Source: Circinella umbellata (taxonomy: Eukaryota > Mucoromycota > Mucoromycetes > Mucorales > Lichtheimiaceae). Taken from it: a DNA stretch of 64,000 bases. Shown here piece by piece: positions 38,772 to 50,537 of this stretch. Made by a program: the position numbers and the translations under genes. The first letter of the stretch is position 1. Every line of letters starts with the position of its first letter. The notes beneath the pieces are model-generated. The model was not told where the DNA came from. It ran no database searches and saw nothing but the letters and a program-made list of their open reading frames with translations. The DNA lies in the NCBI GenBank assembly GCA_025093555.1, contig JAIWNF010000024.1, positions 124,001 through 188,000 of the forward strand, in the 5' to 3' direction.

Positions 38772-40337
38772 ATGGAAATTCACTTCCCTACTTTTACTAT
38801 TGCCCAACAACACCAACCCGCCATTGAACCCTTTGGCTTTTTGGTCGATGATTTTTCATCTCCTTCTATTCAACAACATCTTCCCCATACCTCTTCTCCT
38901 TTTTCCATGTATCATCATCAACATCTTCAACCTCAATATTATCACACTGACGATGATGAAGACGTTGAATTTGTTATATTCAAGAATGGTTCCTTGTATA
39001 ATCGTCAACTTCAACAAGAACGCAGCCAGCGCCGTCGTCGTCAGCAACTTTATCAGCAACAACAATTACAAGCTCAAGAACTAAGACGACAACGCTCTCT
39101 CCAACAAGTAGAACAGGCACTTAAATATCAGTATTTACAAGAACTTGTTGAAAAAGAACAATTGGAACGCCAAAGACAACGATTGCAACAAAAGGTTTTA
39201 TTAGAACGCCAACAACGTCAACAACAACAAGAGCAATTGCATCGACAGCGTCAGCAAGAATTATTACGTCGTCAACAAGAAGAGGAACGTAATCAAGATC
39301 AAATACGTCGTCAACAAGAGTTTTTGCTATATCGCCAACAACAGCAACAGCAACAACGTCTTCGTCAACAACAAGAAGCTGAATTGTATCGTCGTCAATT
39401 GATTGAAGAATTGATTGATCGAGAGCAAAAACGTCCCAGAATCGATCATCAACAACAACATCCTTTGTTTACATTTTTGTTTGGTAACGATGATAGTGAT
39501 GTTGAAATGGATGAGGAAAAGCAAGAACCATTATCTGAACAAGAACAACCACACACAGCATCAGTTTCTCGTACAATTCCAATTGAAGGCCCTGCTGAAG
39601 ACTCTCACTCAAACTCAGTTCAAATTCAACAAGAAGTTCAATCAGATGAAGAAATTGACGAAGCTCATGCATCCACTGATAACGAAGAAGAAAAAGAACA
39701 TGAAATGGAAATTGAAATACAACAAGAAGACCAGCCATCTGATAATGAATCTCAGCCTTATGCAATTGCTTTTCTCTTCGACGATGACGACGAAACCAAT
39801 CCATCACCTACTGCCTCTGTACCTAAACCATTAACATTATCACTCAAGGACAATACTACTAAACAAGACTCCAACAATGAAGAAGATCTGTGGGAACATG
39901 TTTCAACGGAGGATAATGATAATGACCTTATAAACAAATTTTTACAACTTGAAATTTTGGGTGAGCAATTGAAAGAATTGGATGAAAAACAAGAAGCAAC
40001 CATTCCCAAGACCAAACTACAATTTATTGAGCATCGTGATGACGAAAGTGATCAACGACAGTTTGATGACAATAGCAGTATCAAGAGCGGACAAATAACA
40101 GCTAGTAGCCCTGATAATCGACAATTTCTTGGTTTGGAAGATGAAGTGATGCGAGTTATGTTACAAATTGACGCAATCGAATCCAATGGTGACAAGTCTA
40201 TTCGAAAAGAACGCAAGGCACTTATTCGTAAAGCTGAACAATTATTAGCAAAGATGGATGAACATAAACAAAATGAATGGGAACGGATATCAGTTAGCTC
40301 TGCTTCCTCCTCCTCTTCTTCTTCTCCTTCAGTATAA
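38772..40337 (+). CDS. Q-rich coiled-coil protein with C-terminal BAG domain (Hsp70 co-chaperone)
   Basis: Single-exon gene, 521 aa. The N-terminus contains FGFLVDDF and QYYHTDDDEDVEFVIF. Residues about 75-225 are an extended Q/R/E-rich coiled coil (repeated RQQ, QEL, RRQQEE). An acidic disordered middle follows, then a C-terminal BAG-like helix bundle at about 452-500: LEDEVMRVMLQIDAIESNGD, IRKERKALIRKAEQLLAKMD. This fits the BAG consensus (LDaI..G...IR..RK.LV..IQ.LL..LD), in which Asp/Arg residues on helices 2-3 contact the Hsp70 ATPase domain. BAG proteins act as nucleotide-exchange factors for Hsp70. The long Q-rich coil is unusual for fungal Snl1-type BAG proteins and may drive self-association; that is inference. 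No transmembrane segment is seen, so it is not a Snl1 orthologue by architecture. Confidence 0.8.
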   Translation: MEIHFPTFTIAQQHQPAIEPFGFLVDDFSSPSIQQHLPHTSSPFSMYHHQHLQPQYYHTDDDEDVEFVIFKNGSLYNRQLQQERSQRRRRQQLYQQQQLQAQELRRQRSLQQVEQALKYQYLQELVEKEQLERQRQRLQQKVLLERQQRQQQQEQLHRQRQQELLRRQQEEERNQDQIRRQQEFLLYRQQQQQQQRLRQQQEAELYRRQLIEELIDREQKRPRIDHQQQHPLFTFLFGNDDSDVEMDEEKQEPLSEQEQPHTASVSRTIPIEGPAEDSHSNSVQIQQEVQSDEEIDEAHASTDNEEEKEHEMEIEIQQEDQPSDNESQPYAIAFLFDDDDETNPSPTASVPKPLTLSLKDNTTKQDSNNEEDLWEHVSTEDNDNDLINKFLQLEILGEQLKELDEKQEATIPKTKLQFIEHRDDESDQRQFDDNSSIKSGQITASSPDNRQFLGLEDEVMRVMLQIDAIESNGDKSIRKERKALIRKAEQLLAKMDEHKQNEWERISVSSASSSSSSSPSV

Positions 40338-40842
40338 CATTTATATAATTCAATCATTCTTTTCCTTACCTGTTTTTTTTCTCATTTTTTTTTTACAATT
40401 CATTTTCCCTTTAAATAACATTTCTTATTATCATTCATCGTGTAATATAAATATCAATCTCATTTCAATTCATAACTTTTTTTTCTTCATAAAATAAATT
40501 AATACATAATACAATAAATATGGCTTTCAAAAAAAAAAAAAAAGTAGTAAAAATTATTACGGTTTCATATACAATTTTTTTTTATTTGTTAAATATTATA
40601 TTTCTGTGTTTGTGTGAAAAATGTTTGATGTACAATCTGTTTGGTATACATTTGAAAATTTATAATAATAAAAAGGAAGACGGGGAAGAGAGATAGAGAG
40701 AGAAAAAAAAACTTATACAAATTATTTAAAAAGAAAAAAAGAACTTGAAGGGATGTGTGTGTGTGTGTGTGTGTTGAGTTTTCTATACATTTTTTATATA
40801 TTATTTATAATGCGGTATGGTTGTTGATGATGCCTTATTAAA
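40338..40842. other. Convergent 3' spacer with (GT)n array
   Basis: 505 bp between the 3' ends of the BAG and nucleotidyltransferase genes. It holds 3' UTR-like AT-rich sequence with AATAAA-type signals and a (TG)n array at 40754-40774. No gene is seen. Confidence 0.7.
40754..40774. repeat. (TG)n microsatellite
   Basis: Uninterrupted TG run of about ten units in the convergent spacer downstream of the nucleotidyltransferase stop codon. Confidence 0.9.
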
Positions 40843-43800
40843 TTAATGTCGTGACTTATTACCGTTAGACGAGTTATTATTAGTATTGTTATTATTGCTG
40901 TTATTATGTTTCCGTCGATTTCGTCCACCACTACTACTACTTCCACCACCACCACTATTACTGGATGATGTTTTTGAAGATCGATGTCTACTTCGATATT
41001 GCTTTTGTTGTTGTTGTGGAGGTTTTTGGTGATGATGTACATTAGAAGAAGAAGGAGAGCTAGAAGAAGTCTTAGGTACGCGTTCTTCTTGTCGATGTTG
41101 TTCTTTAAGTACATCCGCCATTGTTTTCTTTGGCGCATCATGTTTTACGGTAGACCATCGGCGACGTCGATTATTATTTTGATGTTGACCTTGTTTTTGA
41201 CGCGATAATTCTAGTGTAGCAGAAGAAGTAGGTGAAATAGTTGGCCAATCAATACTTGATTGACGAGACGTTCTTCTTCTATTATTATTCGTCTTATTAC
41301 TTGCTGTACTATTCCTTCGGTGATGATGGTAATCTGTTGAATCATTTCTTGATCTCGGTCGTTGTGATTGTGGCGGTAACGGAGGTTTACTGGAATATCG
41401 TGCAAGTATACTGTCCACAGTACGATTATGATAATCGCTTCCATTATTATTATTACTCATAGCCGTTGATTTTTTGTTATTAGGTTGTTGAAGTGTACTA
41501 ACATAAGAGGATGATGTAGGTGGTGGCAAAGCAATGGTAATAGCAATAGGTGCAGACATCCCATGTGCAGGTCCAGGGGCTGTACAGCACGTTAGTGGAT
41601 GACTACTGTGACGCATGTTACGAACTCCTCCTTGGTATCCATTACTACCAGTAGTAGGTACAACAGGTGGTGAGTAGGTTGATGATGAGGCGGAGTTGAA
41701 ACGTGGTCGAAATGCACCTGGAGAATCAATAGGTATGGGTTGTAAGTAAGGTGAATGATGATTTGAAGAAGGTGAGGAGGTTACGGATGATGAATGAATA
41801 AAAATGTTTTCTGATGATCGATGATGCTCGTGTGGATGATGTAATGGTGAGTCAATTGCGGTTGTAGTAGTTGTGGTGGTAGTTGTATGTGGATGAACTG
41901 GCAATACAACGGATGGTAATGGTGTTGGGGAAGGAAGTGATTGAAGTATAGGGTGTGTAGATCGTCGTGCATTATTATATATCATATGAGATGGTGGCGG
42001 TGATAACGCATGACCCCTCTTACTACTATTAGATGGATCTAATAATTTATGTTGTTGTTTTACTGGTAATCCCTCAGTAGATAATGACGATGGTACGGTG
42101 GATGATATTGATGATCTTAATGAAGACACTGTAATTGTTGGTACATAAGGCTCACATACAAGATCCAACGATGCTCCTGCTGCTAATAGATGACAAGCAC
42201 GACGAAATTCGACTAATAAACCTTGGACAGATGCTTGATCTGCTGAATTGCCCAAATTCCGCGAAACATTAAATGGTTCTTCAACACATAAACTAAATTT
42301 ATTTCGTCCCACGTGCCATCCTTTTTCTTCCTTGGTTAAATAGCGTCCATGTCGAATGGACACAACTTGTTCCTCATAATCAAATTCGTGGGCATAGCGT
42401 CTGAAAAATGCAAATAACAATCCTCCTAAGCTTTCGCGATTGGAATTTCCAAAACCTTGTAACCCATCCACATCCATACAAAATGATGAATCGACATCAT
42501 TATCGTCATTATTCTCATCGTTATCATTATTGTTGATTTTTTCTGATTTTGATAGTTGATGCAATACAGGTAAAATAGGTGGCTCTCGCATTTGTAAAAA
42601 ATTGATTGCCATACACGTCCACGTGTATGTTGATAAAGTACCTCCATTTGCTATACGTATAACATGAAAAAAAAAAGTATGTATATTTGTCAGTTTACTA
42701 TATCCGTCATTATATAATCTAGTTCATTTTCTTATCAATATTCATTATTATTACCTGCATCATTTAATCTACGTTGTTTTGTCCAATGTTTAATAATCAT
42801 AATGAATGGTCGTACACGCGGATCAAGTGCAACATAGGTTTTAATCATTTTGGTATTTTGCAGTGCAAGTGTATTATTGACATTGATGTCACATGCTAAC
42901 CCTCTAAATATAAGCAAAATAAATTATTATCATTACTGTTTATTAACAAACAGAAAAAGAAGGTCATTGCTCTCCTCTTCCCCCAAGTATTCATCCCATC
43001 CCAGGCAAACAAACAAACAGAAAAAACTATATAAAAAGTTGTAACTTACGATTCTGGGTCAGATAAACGTACAATAGGTACTTTAGCACGGGGAACACAT
43101 ACCACGTGTTGCATACTGCCTATTAGAAAAAAAGGTATTATTACAATTAATTCTAATTTAGTAAAGAATAATTTTGTTTCACGCATTATTAAACTTACTT
43201 TTCAGCCCCTCCCCCCTTTAAATAAAGATTAAACTTACATCGCTTAAACATCTTTGCAAGAATTCTAACGTTACGCAGACCATTCCAAGGTGTGGTAATA
43301 CATAAATCGACATCGGATTGGCTAGTACCAAGGTCATTTACTGATGATCTAATATAATAAGAATAACAATAACCATCATTTATTTAGTGAATAAACTCAT
43401 AAATGATAATCCCTCAATACTGTTATTGAGAATTTTTTTTTTATTTACCCAAATAAATGAACTCGAATATCTTTATTTATCCACTCGGTATTTAGTAATC
43501 GTTCAATCTTTCGAACAAGTCCCATACGACGATCGTAACTTTCTCGTGTAGGTAATAATTCCTAATAATTATAGAACAAATAATGGATAAGTCATATGAT
43601 CTCTTTATTTCTCTTGCTCATTCTTTCCCGAGCATATAGACGTAGTTTTATTATTTTAGCTGTTTGCTCTGTGTTACATACTTCAAATAGAGAAAGCACC
43701 TCTACACTTAAGTTATCTTCAAATATTCGATCCAATGTGATGGCTGTTGTTGTCATGTCAGAATGAGTTTGTAATGGTGATGAACAACAATTCGTTTCAT

Positions 43801-44188
43801 TTAATTCTTCTTTTGATTCAGATGATGGATATTGTCGTGTTGTGCAAAAGGAATCACAAGAATCGGCCGATAAAGTATCTGTATTATGACTGAGCGAATC
43901 CGAACTATTATCATTATAGTCGTCAGATTGTGGCGAAGAGGTCGAACTCGTTGTTGGGCAACGTATCATTGTCGTGTTTTCTTCGTCTTCTCCTTCATGT
44001 TCAGCAATAACTTGTTTGAATTGCGGCTGCTGTTGTTTTTCGTTGTCAACATTTTCAAAGTGGTTGGCATGACCGATACTATTATTATTGTTGTCTGTAA
44101 CTGTGGTTACTATTGTTGTTGTTATGTTACCTGTCATGTCGGGTATTGTGCCATTGCTTAGTCGAGAAGACAATGGGGATGCCGGCAT
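40843..44188 (-). CDS. Cid1-type non-canonical poly(A)/nucleotidyl transferase
   Basis: Predicted 918-aa terminal nucleotidyltransferase that adds A or U residues to RNA 3' ends (Cid1/Cid13/Trf4 superfamily). Exons in minus order are 44188-43682, 43561-43449, 43348-43239, 43119-43050, 42903-42755 and 42650-40843. The catalytic core has the pol-beta motif GSSVNDLGTSQSDVDLCI (metal ligands D219, D221) and the third Asp in GLACDINVNN (D272). The PAP-associated region follows (MIIKHWTKQRRLND; GGTLSTYTWTCMAINFLQ; LGGLLFAFFRRYAHEFDY). The N-terminal 160 residues and the long C-terminal half (P/S/T/H-rich, then basic with many RRR and NN tracts) look disordered and RNA-binding-like. Intron 1 (43562-43681) starts GTATGT and is open on the exon-1 frame for about 30 codons, so exon 1 is easily over-extended; the spliced form joins LSLFE to ELLPTRESYDRR. 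Substrate preference (A or U) cannot be read here. Confidence 0.93.
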
Positions 44189-44703
44189 CCTTTTACACAA
44201 ATGGTATTGGAATTGTGGGAGTGGGGTAGTTATTTTGTTAAAGGTTTTAAGCTTTTTTTTAAAGAAAAAAAAATAAGGGAAAAAAAAAAGGAAGTGATTA
44301 ATATATATAGTTTTTGAGGAGAAAACTTCTTTTTTCGTGTCGGTAAAAAAAAAATAATAATAAATAAGGTTCCGCGTTTTTATTTGACTTTGTTTTTTGT
44401 TTCCTGTAAGATTTTTTTTTCTCTTCAGGAACAACAAAAACCTTCATAAAAATATTTATGCCTATATATAATACTAATTGTTTTGTTTTTTTGAAAAAGA
44501 AAAGAGAAAAGAAAGAATGGTATGGAAGAAAAAAAAAAAAAGATGAAAAGAAGTAATAAGAATAATAATAAAAAACAATAAAATGCAAGGTGATGCAAAC
44601 TATGCACGTTATACAAAAAAAGTAATTGAAATTTCTATTTTAATGGATTCGCTGGATTCGGTAATAAGCTGTTTTATAATAAAAACTAATATATTTGAGC
44701 GCT
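44189..44703. promoter_or_regulatory. Spacer between two minus-strand genes
   Basis: 515 bp between the nucleotidyltransferase start and the asparaginase stop. It is AT-rich with long A and T tracts, probably the 5' leader/promoter of the former and 3' UTR of the latter. No gene is seen; frames here are low-complexity. Confidence 0.6.
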
Positions 44704-47426
44704 TTACTGCTTTTGTTTTCTATATAGCAACAATTGTTTCATTTCATCAATAACTTTTTGTGATACTTTTTCTTGTAATTTTTTGCAATTCAATTTGTCC
44801 ATTAATGAGGAACCCCAACGATCGGATAAATCAATGTTAATATCTGGCTGCTCCAAAAGATATTTCAACATAGTCACACGACCATGTAAAATAGCTACAT
44901 CCAGTCCACGTAACTCTTCCACAGGATCCATGCAGTTGACTTTCCAACCAGCTTCAATACTGATTTTAACAAATCTCATATCCCCCTCTGCAATAGCTCT
45001 CAGCCACAGTAATCCTAAATCTCTACGCTCCGTTTCGACCAAATGCGCCCCTGCAGCGCGTAGCATAGAGACAACTTTGCCGCGCTTTTCTGCCACTGCA
45101 ACAAATAAGGGCGTATGACCTAATCGATCACGTATATGGATCGATGCCCCGTGTAATAATAAAAATTCAACAATCTCTTCATGACCTTCTCGACAGGCTA
45201 CATGTAATGGGCTTCGACCTTCATAATCCACACAATTCAGATTCACCAAATCGTATAATTGTTTGATTCCTTCCAAATCATTACTAATGGCTGCAGAGCA
45301 TAGTAAAAAGGGCAATAATGCCCTTTCAGCCATAAAACGTTCGTCAGTTGGTATCACTGTTTGTTCTTCTTCTTCGGATGAATCACCATCTGGTAATAAT
45401 ACGGACTTGTGATTCTTGCTGTCACCATTCGTATCAAGGACGTGAGCATTATGAGATTTTTTGCCATAGGCAGTTAAAAGATCAATCAAAATATGTGCAC
45501 GGTTATTCATGGCACTAAATTTTTGGTGTTCCGCAACTATCGTTAATTCTCCACGAATACTTTGTGTCATTAATCGACGTACAGTATCGGGATTAGAGGA
45601 CTTTTTGCCCAACAAATAAGAAAGTTTGGCCAAGGCACACTCAGGAGTCATATCAGCACCTGCTACAACACCAATAGCAGCTAATTGTCGTCCAGTAGCA
45701 TAAGAATCAGTGACAACTCCCTTACGACATTGTGTACAATTGACAATAACAACACCACGATCACTTGCTTCTTTAAGCGCAGCCAATAAATCGGCCCGAG
45801 CCGGAGCATTACCAGCACCATATGTTTCCAAGACAACACCTTGAATAGGTGCGGCTAAAAATGCACGAACCGTACTTTCGTTGATACCTGGAAATAATCG
45901 TAATGTAGCAACATTATGATTTAAAATCTTGTGGGAACGGAATTTGGCAATTTTGGTAGGACGAAGCACAAGTGGCCATTTGACATCTAAATGTTGTGTT
46001 TTTTCATAATAAAAGAAAAAAAGAAACAGGATGAACAGATAAATTTAGAATTTTAAGCTTAAAACACATACTTTTACTCCGTAGTCTCTCTTTTTTTTTT
46101 TTTTTACTTTTTTCATCCGATAATTGAAAATAGATATACTAACGAATATCAATGCCCAATTCCACAAGTGCTGGTAAATTTGGAGAATCAAATGCATCAA
46201 AATCCACAGCGCTAACTTTACTAGTTCGGTTACCACGATATAATTTTTGATTGAAATAAAGACATACTTCAGGAATCAAAAAATGTCCTGCAATTGTAAG
46301 TGAATCCAAAAGATTATCCACAGCATCATTTCGTACTTCAGTTAACGGAACTTGAGATCCAGTAATAATCACTGTCTTGCTATAAATATAAATTTACAAG
46401 ATATATTATTAGATTATCATCTTTCATTAAACTACTAGTATCTTTTTTTTTTTGATGATGTAATTTTTACCCGAGACTTTCTAATAAAAAGCTGAGTGCA
46501 CTAGCTGTGTAAGCCATAGTATCGGTACCGTGAAGTACAATAAATGCATCAAAATATTCATAATTGGCTTCAATATCACAAGCAATGCGTACCCAATCTA
46601 TATATTAATATTATTAGATTTATAGTATAATAATTAATAATTTACATGTTGATGAATATATATATTGATAAGAAATTCTTTCACGTACCATCCATTGTCA
46701 TATTACAAGAGTCTAATAATGGATCATATTCAAGAATTGAATACCTTCATTATTTGAATATAAATCAATGTATTAGAATTCGTTACAACTGACCAAAAAA
46801 AATTGTTTTATCATATATACATGGACACTTTACCTGATCCGTTTACCATATAAACTGACAGGTGTGATTAAGCTGGGCATTTCATGAAGACCGATCTCTT
46901 TCCCAGCTGTAGTACGAACGGTATTGGTAACTGAGCCGAAACGCCGCTTTTCTTCAGTCGGAGATGGTGCACGGGAATGCATGGGATCATGAAACCTTTC
47001 TACTTTGGCAAGTGTCTTTGCAAAATAGTTTGGCAGCTGGTAACAAGTGGGAAATTAATTGGGGAATTTTTATTTTTAGTAAATGCTATGTAGATGTGAA
47101 TATATATATATATAAAAAGATGATAATAAAATGATAATATTAATATATAACAATTCATATATATATATACATATACTTACGGGAATATAACCATGTTCTG
47201 TAGTATGCTTCATACCAATTGTACCTCCTGTATAAATTACAAGAACTCGGGAAAAATCTATAATAAAAAGATAACATTAAATTCACAAAACACTATCTCT
47301 TTTGTCAAAATAATAACGCGAACAAATTTTACCTGGTGCCACCATTTCATTACGATCAGCATGAAGCTGATGTGCAACTGCTGCACTATTATAAATTACA
47401 CTATGACCTTTGGACTCTTGCTCCAT
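44704..47426 (-). CDS. L-asparaginase (type I-like) with C-terminal ankyrin repeats
   Basis: Predicted 691-aa cytosolic enzyme hydrolysing L-asparagine to aspartate and ammonia. Exons in minus order are 47426-47333, 47257-47181, 47036-46834, 46744-46689, 46597-46471, 46379-46144 and 45986-44704. The first catalytic motif is YTGGTIGM (nucleophile T44), the second HGTDTMAYTASALSFLLE (T168, D169), and the lysine of the second triad is probably K240 in NRTSKVSAVDF. VIITGSQVPL is also typical. After about residue 470 come ankyrin repeats, for example GRSPLHVACREGHEEIVEFL and GHTPLFVAVAEKRGKVV. The domain order matches the animal ASPG-type enzyme (asparaginase plus ankyrins), some members of which also show lysophospholipase activity; that activity is not inferable here. 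Absence of a signal peptide argues against the secreted yeast Asp3 type. Confidence 0.95.
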
Positions 47427-49548
47427 TTCGTTGTTTCCAAAGGTGTTGAAATATTTTTTAATAATAAAAAAGAAAAGAAAAAGAAAAGAAAAGAAGAGGA
47501 GAGAAGGGAGATTACACTACTGTATTTACAAGATAGGAAAGGGACTCCGTTATTTTCTCACGATATTGACCACTCATTTTTTGCAAAAAAATAAAAAGGT
47601 GGCTATGCATAATTCTCCTTTTCGCCTTTTATTATTTTATTCCATAGAAAGTCATAATCATTCAATTGGTTATTGATAAATAAAAATACTTTCTTTTTAA
47701 TTAATAATAGAAAGGATGGAATTCTTATATTAATAACAATGAACAAGCGATAACAAATACAGCAAGAAATAATAATAAATAACAATAACAACAACAATTA
47801 TAAATGATTATAGAAGATACATTTTACACTGAGAAAAAAGTACCAATTATATCTAATATTGCCATATCTGATCATCGGCAAAGAATTATTAAGATATTAT
47901 AGTATTTTTATTATATGCTACTTATCATGATAACTCTTTCATTATTCATTATAATGACATGATGGGCTGCAACCTCGAGAGAATATGAAAGAGATTTTTT
48001 TTATTGATAATCATATGAGTATATACTCTATTGATAAATTTATGATCGATAGCCTATCTCTAGTTCCTGTTTTAGTTAAATATCTCTTTATAGCAATAAC
48101 TGATAATATATTTAAAAGGGAGCGACTAACAACTGGCTTTGGTCACACAAGCATTCTCGCTCTCTCTCTCTCTCTCCCGCTGATATCAATTTATGCTTGG
48201 ATTAATAGTAGTTAACTTCAAGGACAACTTATTTAATTCTATTTTTATTGTTCTCTTCTATTACTCTAATTTTATTATTATGCAACAACGAAACTATGAA
48301 GGTATGTGACGTAAAACAGAATAAAACAGTATAAAATGTTCCTTTATATAGTTTTCAAATTTTTAAATACAATTAACCCACTTTTGAGTATTTTTGACTG
48401 TCCTGGTCCATATTATAAATATAAAGAAATTGGAAAATGTATTAGTCAGTCGAGTTTATAGCTACACTACTAAATCCATAGCTACTAAATGGGACTAATT
48501 GTTTAAGATAAAGACTATTTATTTATTTGGTCAAAAGTGAATGGGTTTGACTGTAGTGGTACCAGTGCTTACATTTGCCTGGGGTTTTTTCTAGAGGTCC
48601 AGTTAGTAGCCTTTACTTATTTTATTACATGAACTGTTAAAATTATGATCAAGTAGGTATTTAACCAAATAGTCGGCATGAAAATAACTTCTGTTAAGGT
48701 AATGGAGATATGAACAATCTTAGTAACATTTGCTACCAATCACGTAAAAGATTTTTCTTTACCTAACAAAATAAAGTTATTGTGCGACACTTGAAAAGGA
48801 GGGTCCGTGCGTATGCCAGCCTTGTATATCTACTTACTATTTCCTAGTAGCAGTAATTTATTGTTTCTTTTGTGAAGCAAACTATTCAAACTTCGCATCC
48901 CTAAACCAGCGTTAAGATTGGATTTGGCTGCTTTATCTTCAATGTAGATTCCCTTTACGTAAGAAATGCTTTGATATATAAAATATAAAGACCAACAGAG
49001 TCTATATGTGACATGAAAATAAAAAAAAAGCAACTCTTAAACAATGATAACCAATATTTATATATGTTCCCTACAAAAGAAATGACTATACTCCTTCTCC
49101 TCACAAATATATACTTATATATTTATATATTTCTTTATTACAATACTGTTCAATTATATACTAATAATAACATATGAAGGACTTTTATGTACTTTATTTA
49201 GTACAGAATATGAAAAAATAAACTTGTGATTCCAAGGCAATGATTTGATTTTGCTTCTTCTTTAATATTTTATTCGCTCTTCAACATATTATATAATGTT
49301 TCTTCAACGTATTCTAGTATCCATATTTGCTGTTACATAAAATAAAAGTTAAATAAATGGTAGATTCTTTGTTCACCAACAAGAAAAGGAACTACCTGAC
49401 AATTTTGTTTGTTTTGCTATCAATAAACTATTATATATATATATATATATATAAAGGTACCAGTGAACTCCTCCAAAAAGATTAGTGTCGTTTCTTTAAA
49501 GTTAAATCATAACAAAGATCGATATATGTATCTTCTTGTTATTTTATT
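47427..49548. other. Intergenic, no gene seen
   Basis: 2.1 kb between the asparaginase start and the SNRNP25 stop. Frames at 47193-47594 and 47985-48215 (plus) are low-complexity; the first overlaps asparaginase exons antisense. A (TA)n tract lies at 49431-49453. No RNA gene is recognised. Confidence 0.55.
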
Positions 49549-50180
49549 TTATCGTATTTTTCTTGCACGTCGATGTTTTCCTTTTTCAAATGCCAATTTT
49601 GAGAACTTTAATATTGATCCTTGAGATATACCAAGTTGACTAACAACTGCATTATCGTTTAAAAGTCGTTGTCCATTAAATAAAAGACAATGTGATTGCC
49701 AAATATATTTCCTTATAAATAAAATAACCAAAATATTTTCTTTTTGAGCTCAAAGTTGTTTAAATTTAAATAGAAAAGTTATTATTACTATTATTATTTA
49801 CCAGCTAATCTTTCTATTTGTATTAGTAGTATGGCTTATTGTGGTTTGAATCAATCGTTTAATGTCGCGTACAGAAGTTCCTTGGCTCACTACAAGGGCT
49901 TTTTTTAAAAAATAAGAATAATAATAATAATAACGTTACAATTTGGTTTTTTTCTTCCTTTTGTGAACACTAATAAAAAGTGAAACTTACATAAAGAATT
50001 CAATGGACCACGATCAATGGTGATACGATAAGCATGTCCTTTTTCAATATCAATGAGTGTATTCACTTGTTCAATAGTAGTTGAAGTCGAAATGTCAGAA
50101 AGTAATTCATCTTTTAATAATGTTTCTAATCTTTCTTTAAGTTGTTGTTCAAATGCGTTGTCTTTATCTTTTTCTGTCAT
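49549..50180 (-). CDS. SNRNP25: U11/U12 snRNP 25-kDa-like protein (minor spliceosome)
   Basis: Predicted 149-aa ubiquitin-like protein of the U11 snRNP. Exons in minus order are 50180-49991, 49898-49802 and 49711-49549. The layout matches SNRNP25: an N-terminal helix with LLKDELLSDI...TIEQVNTLIDIEKGHA, a beta-grasp start (YRITIDRGPL, SLVVSQGTSVRDIKRLIQ), and the signature KISWKYIWQSHCLLFNGQRL (human HISWSYVWRTYHL). It ends with DNAVVSQLGISQGSILKF and a basic tail. Human SNRNP25 has 132 residues, close to this length. The protein marks a functional U12-dependent spliceosome, lost in most Dikarya yeasts. A (GA)19 array lies 41 bp upstream of the ATG, in the 5' leader or promoter shared with the divergent STRAP gene. 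The intron-1 acceptor (AAAAAAAG) is weak but gives the only in-phase join. Confidence 0.9.
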
Positions 50181-50215
50181 ATTTCCATTATTCGGTGGGG
50201 GGAGGTTTTTGGGTG

Positions 50216-50262
<47 letters not shown>

Positions 50263-50537
50263 ATAAAATGCAATTTTCGTGACGTTGCATAAGACACGGC
50301 AACTTTAATCAATTCTTTACCGTTTTCCCCTCTTCAACACTCACCAAACCACCCCCACCCCCATATAATACAAAGGTTGTTTAAAAGAGCAACAATTCAG
50401 TTGTTTTTTTTCTCACCTATAACACTCGTAAATACCCTCCCCACTCACCTTTTTTTTTTCCAATCAGCCTTGTACTTTTTTTTTTCTATTTCTCTTTTTT
50501 CTGTATAAAGTTTTTTTTTATGAACACGAAATTAATA
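50181..50537. promoter_or_regulatory. Bidirectional promoter between SNRNP25 and STRAP
   Basis: 357 bp between two divergent start codons. It contains the (GA)19 array, C-rich stretches (CCACCCCCACCCCC near 50347, CACTCACC near 50441) and pyrimidine tracts ahead of STRAP. No open frame of its own is seen. Confidence 0.7.
50221..50258. repeat. (GA)19 microsatellite
   Basis: Perfect 38-bp GA array placed 41-78 bp upstream of the SNRNP25 ATG. GA/CT arrays bind GAGA-like factors and can exclude nucleosomes in other eukaryotes. The role here is unknown. Confidence 0.95.

Noticed and set aside
39469..39807. Minus-strand frame over the BAG gene
   Set aside because: Antisense shadow of the acidic coding region on the plus strand.
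41781..41972. His/Leu-rich frame within the nucleotidyltransferase last exon
   Set aside because: Alternative frame of the Ser/Thr/Pro-rich disordered tail; the long open frame is the one continuous with the catalytic domain.
43592..43681. Extension of nucleotidyltransferase exon 1 to RNKEII
   Set aside because: No GT donor precedes its stop; the GTATGT at 43676-43681 gives an in-phase join to the conserved ELLPTRESYDRR segment.
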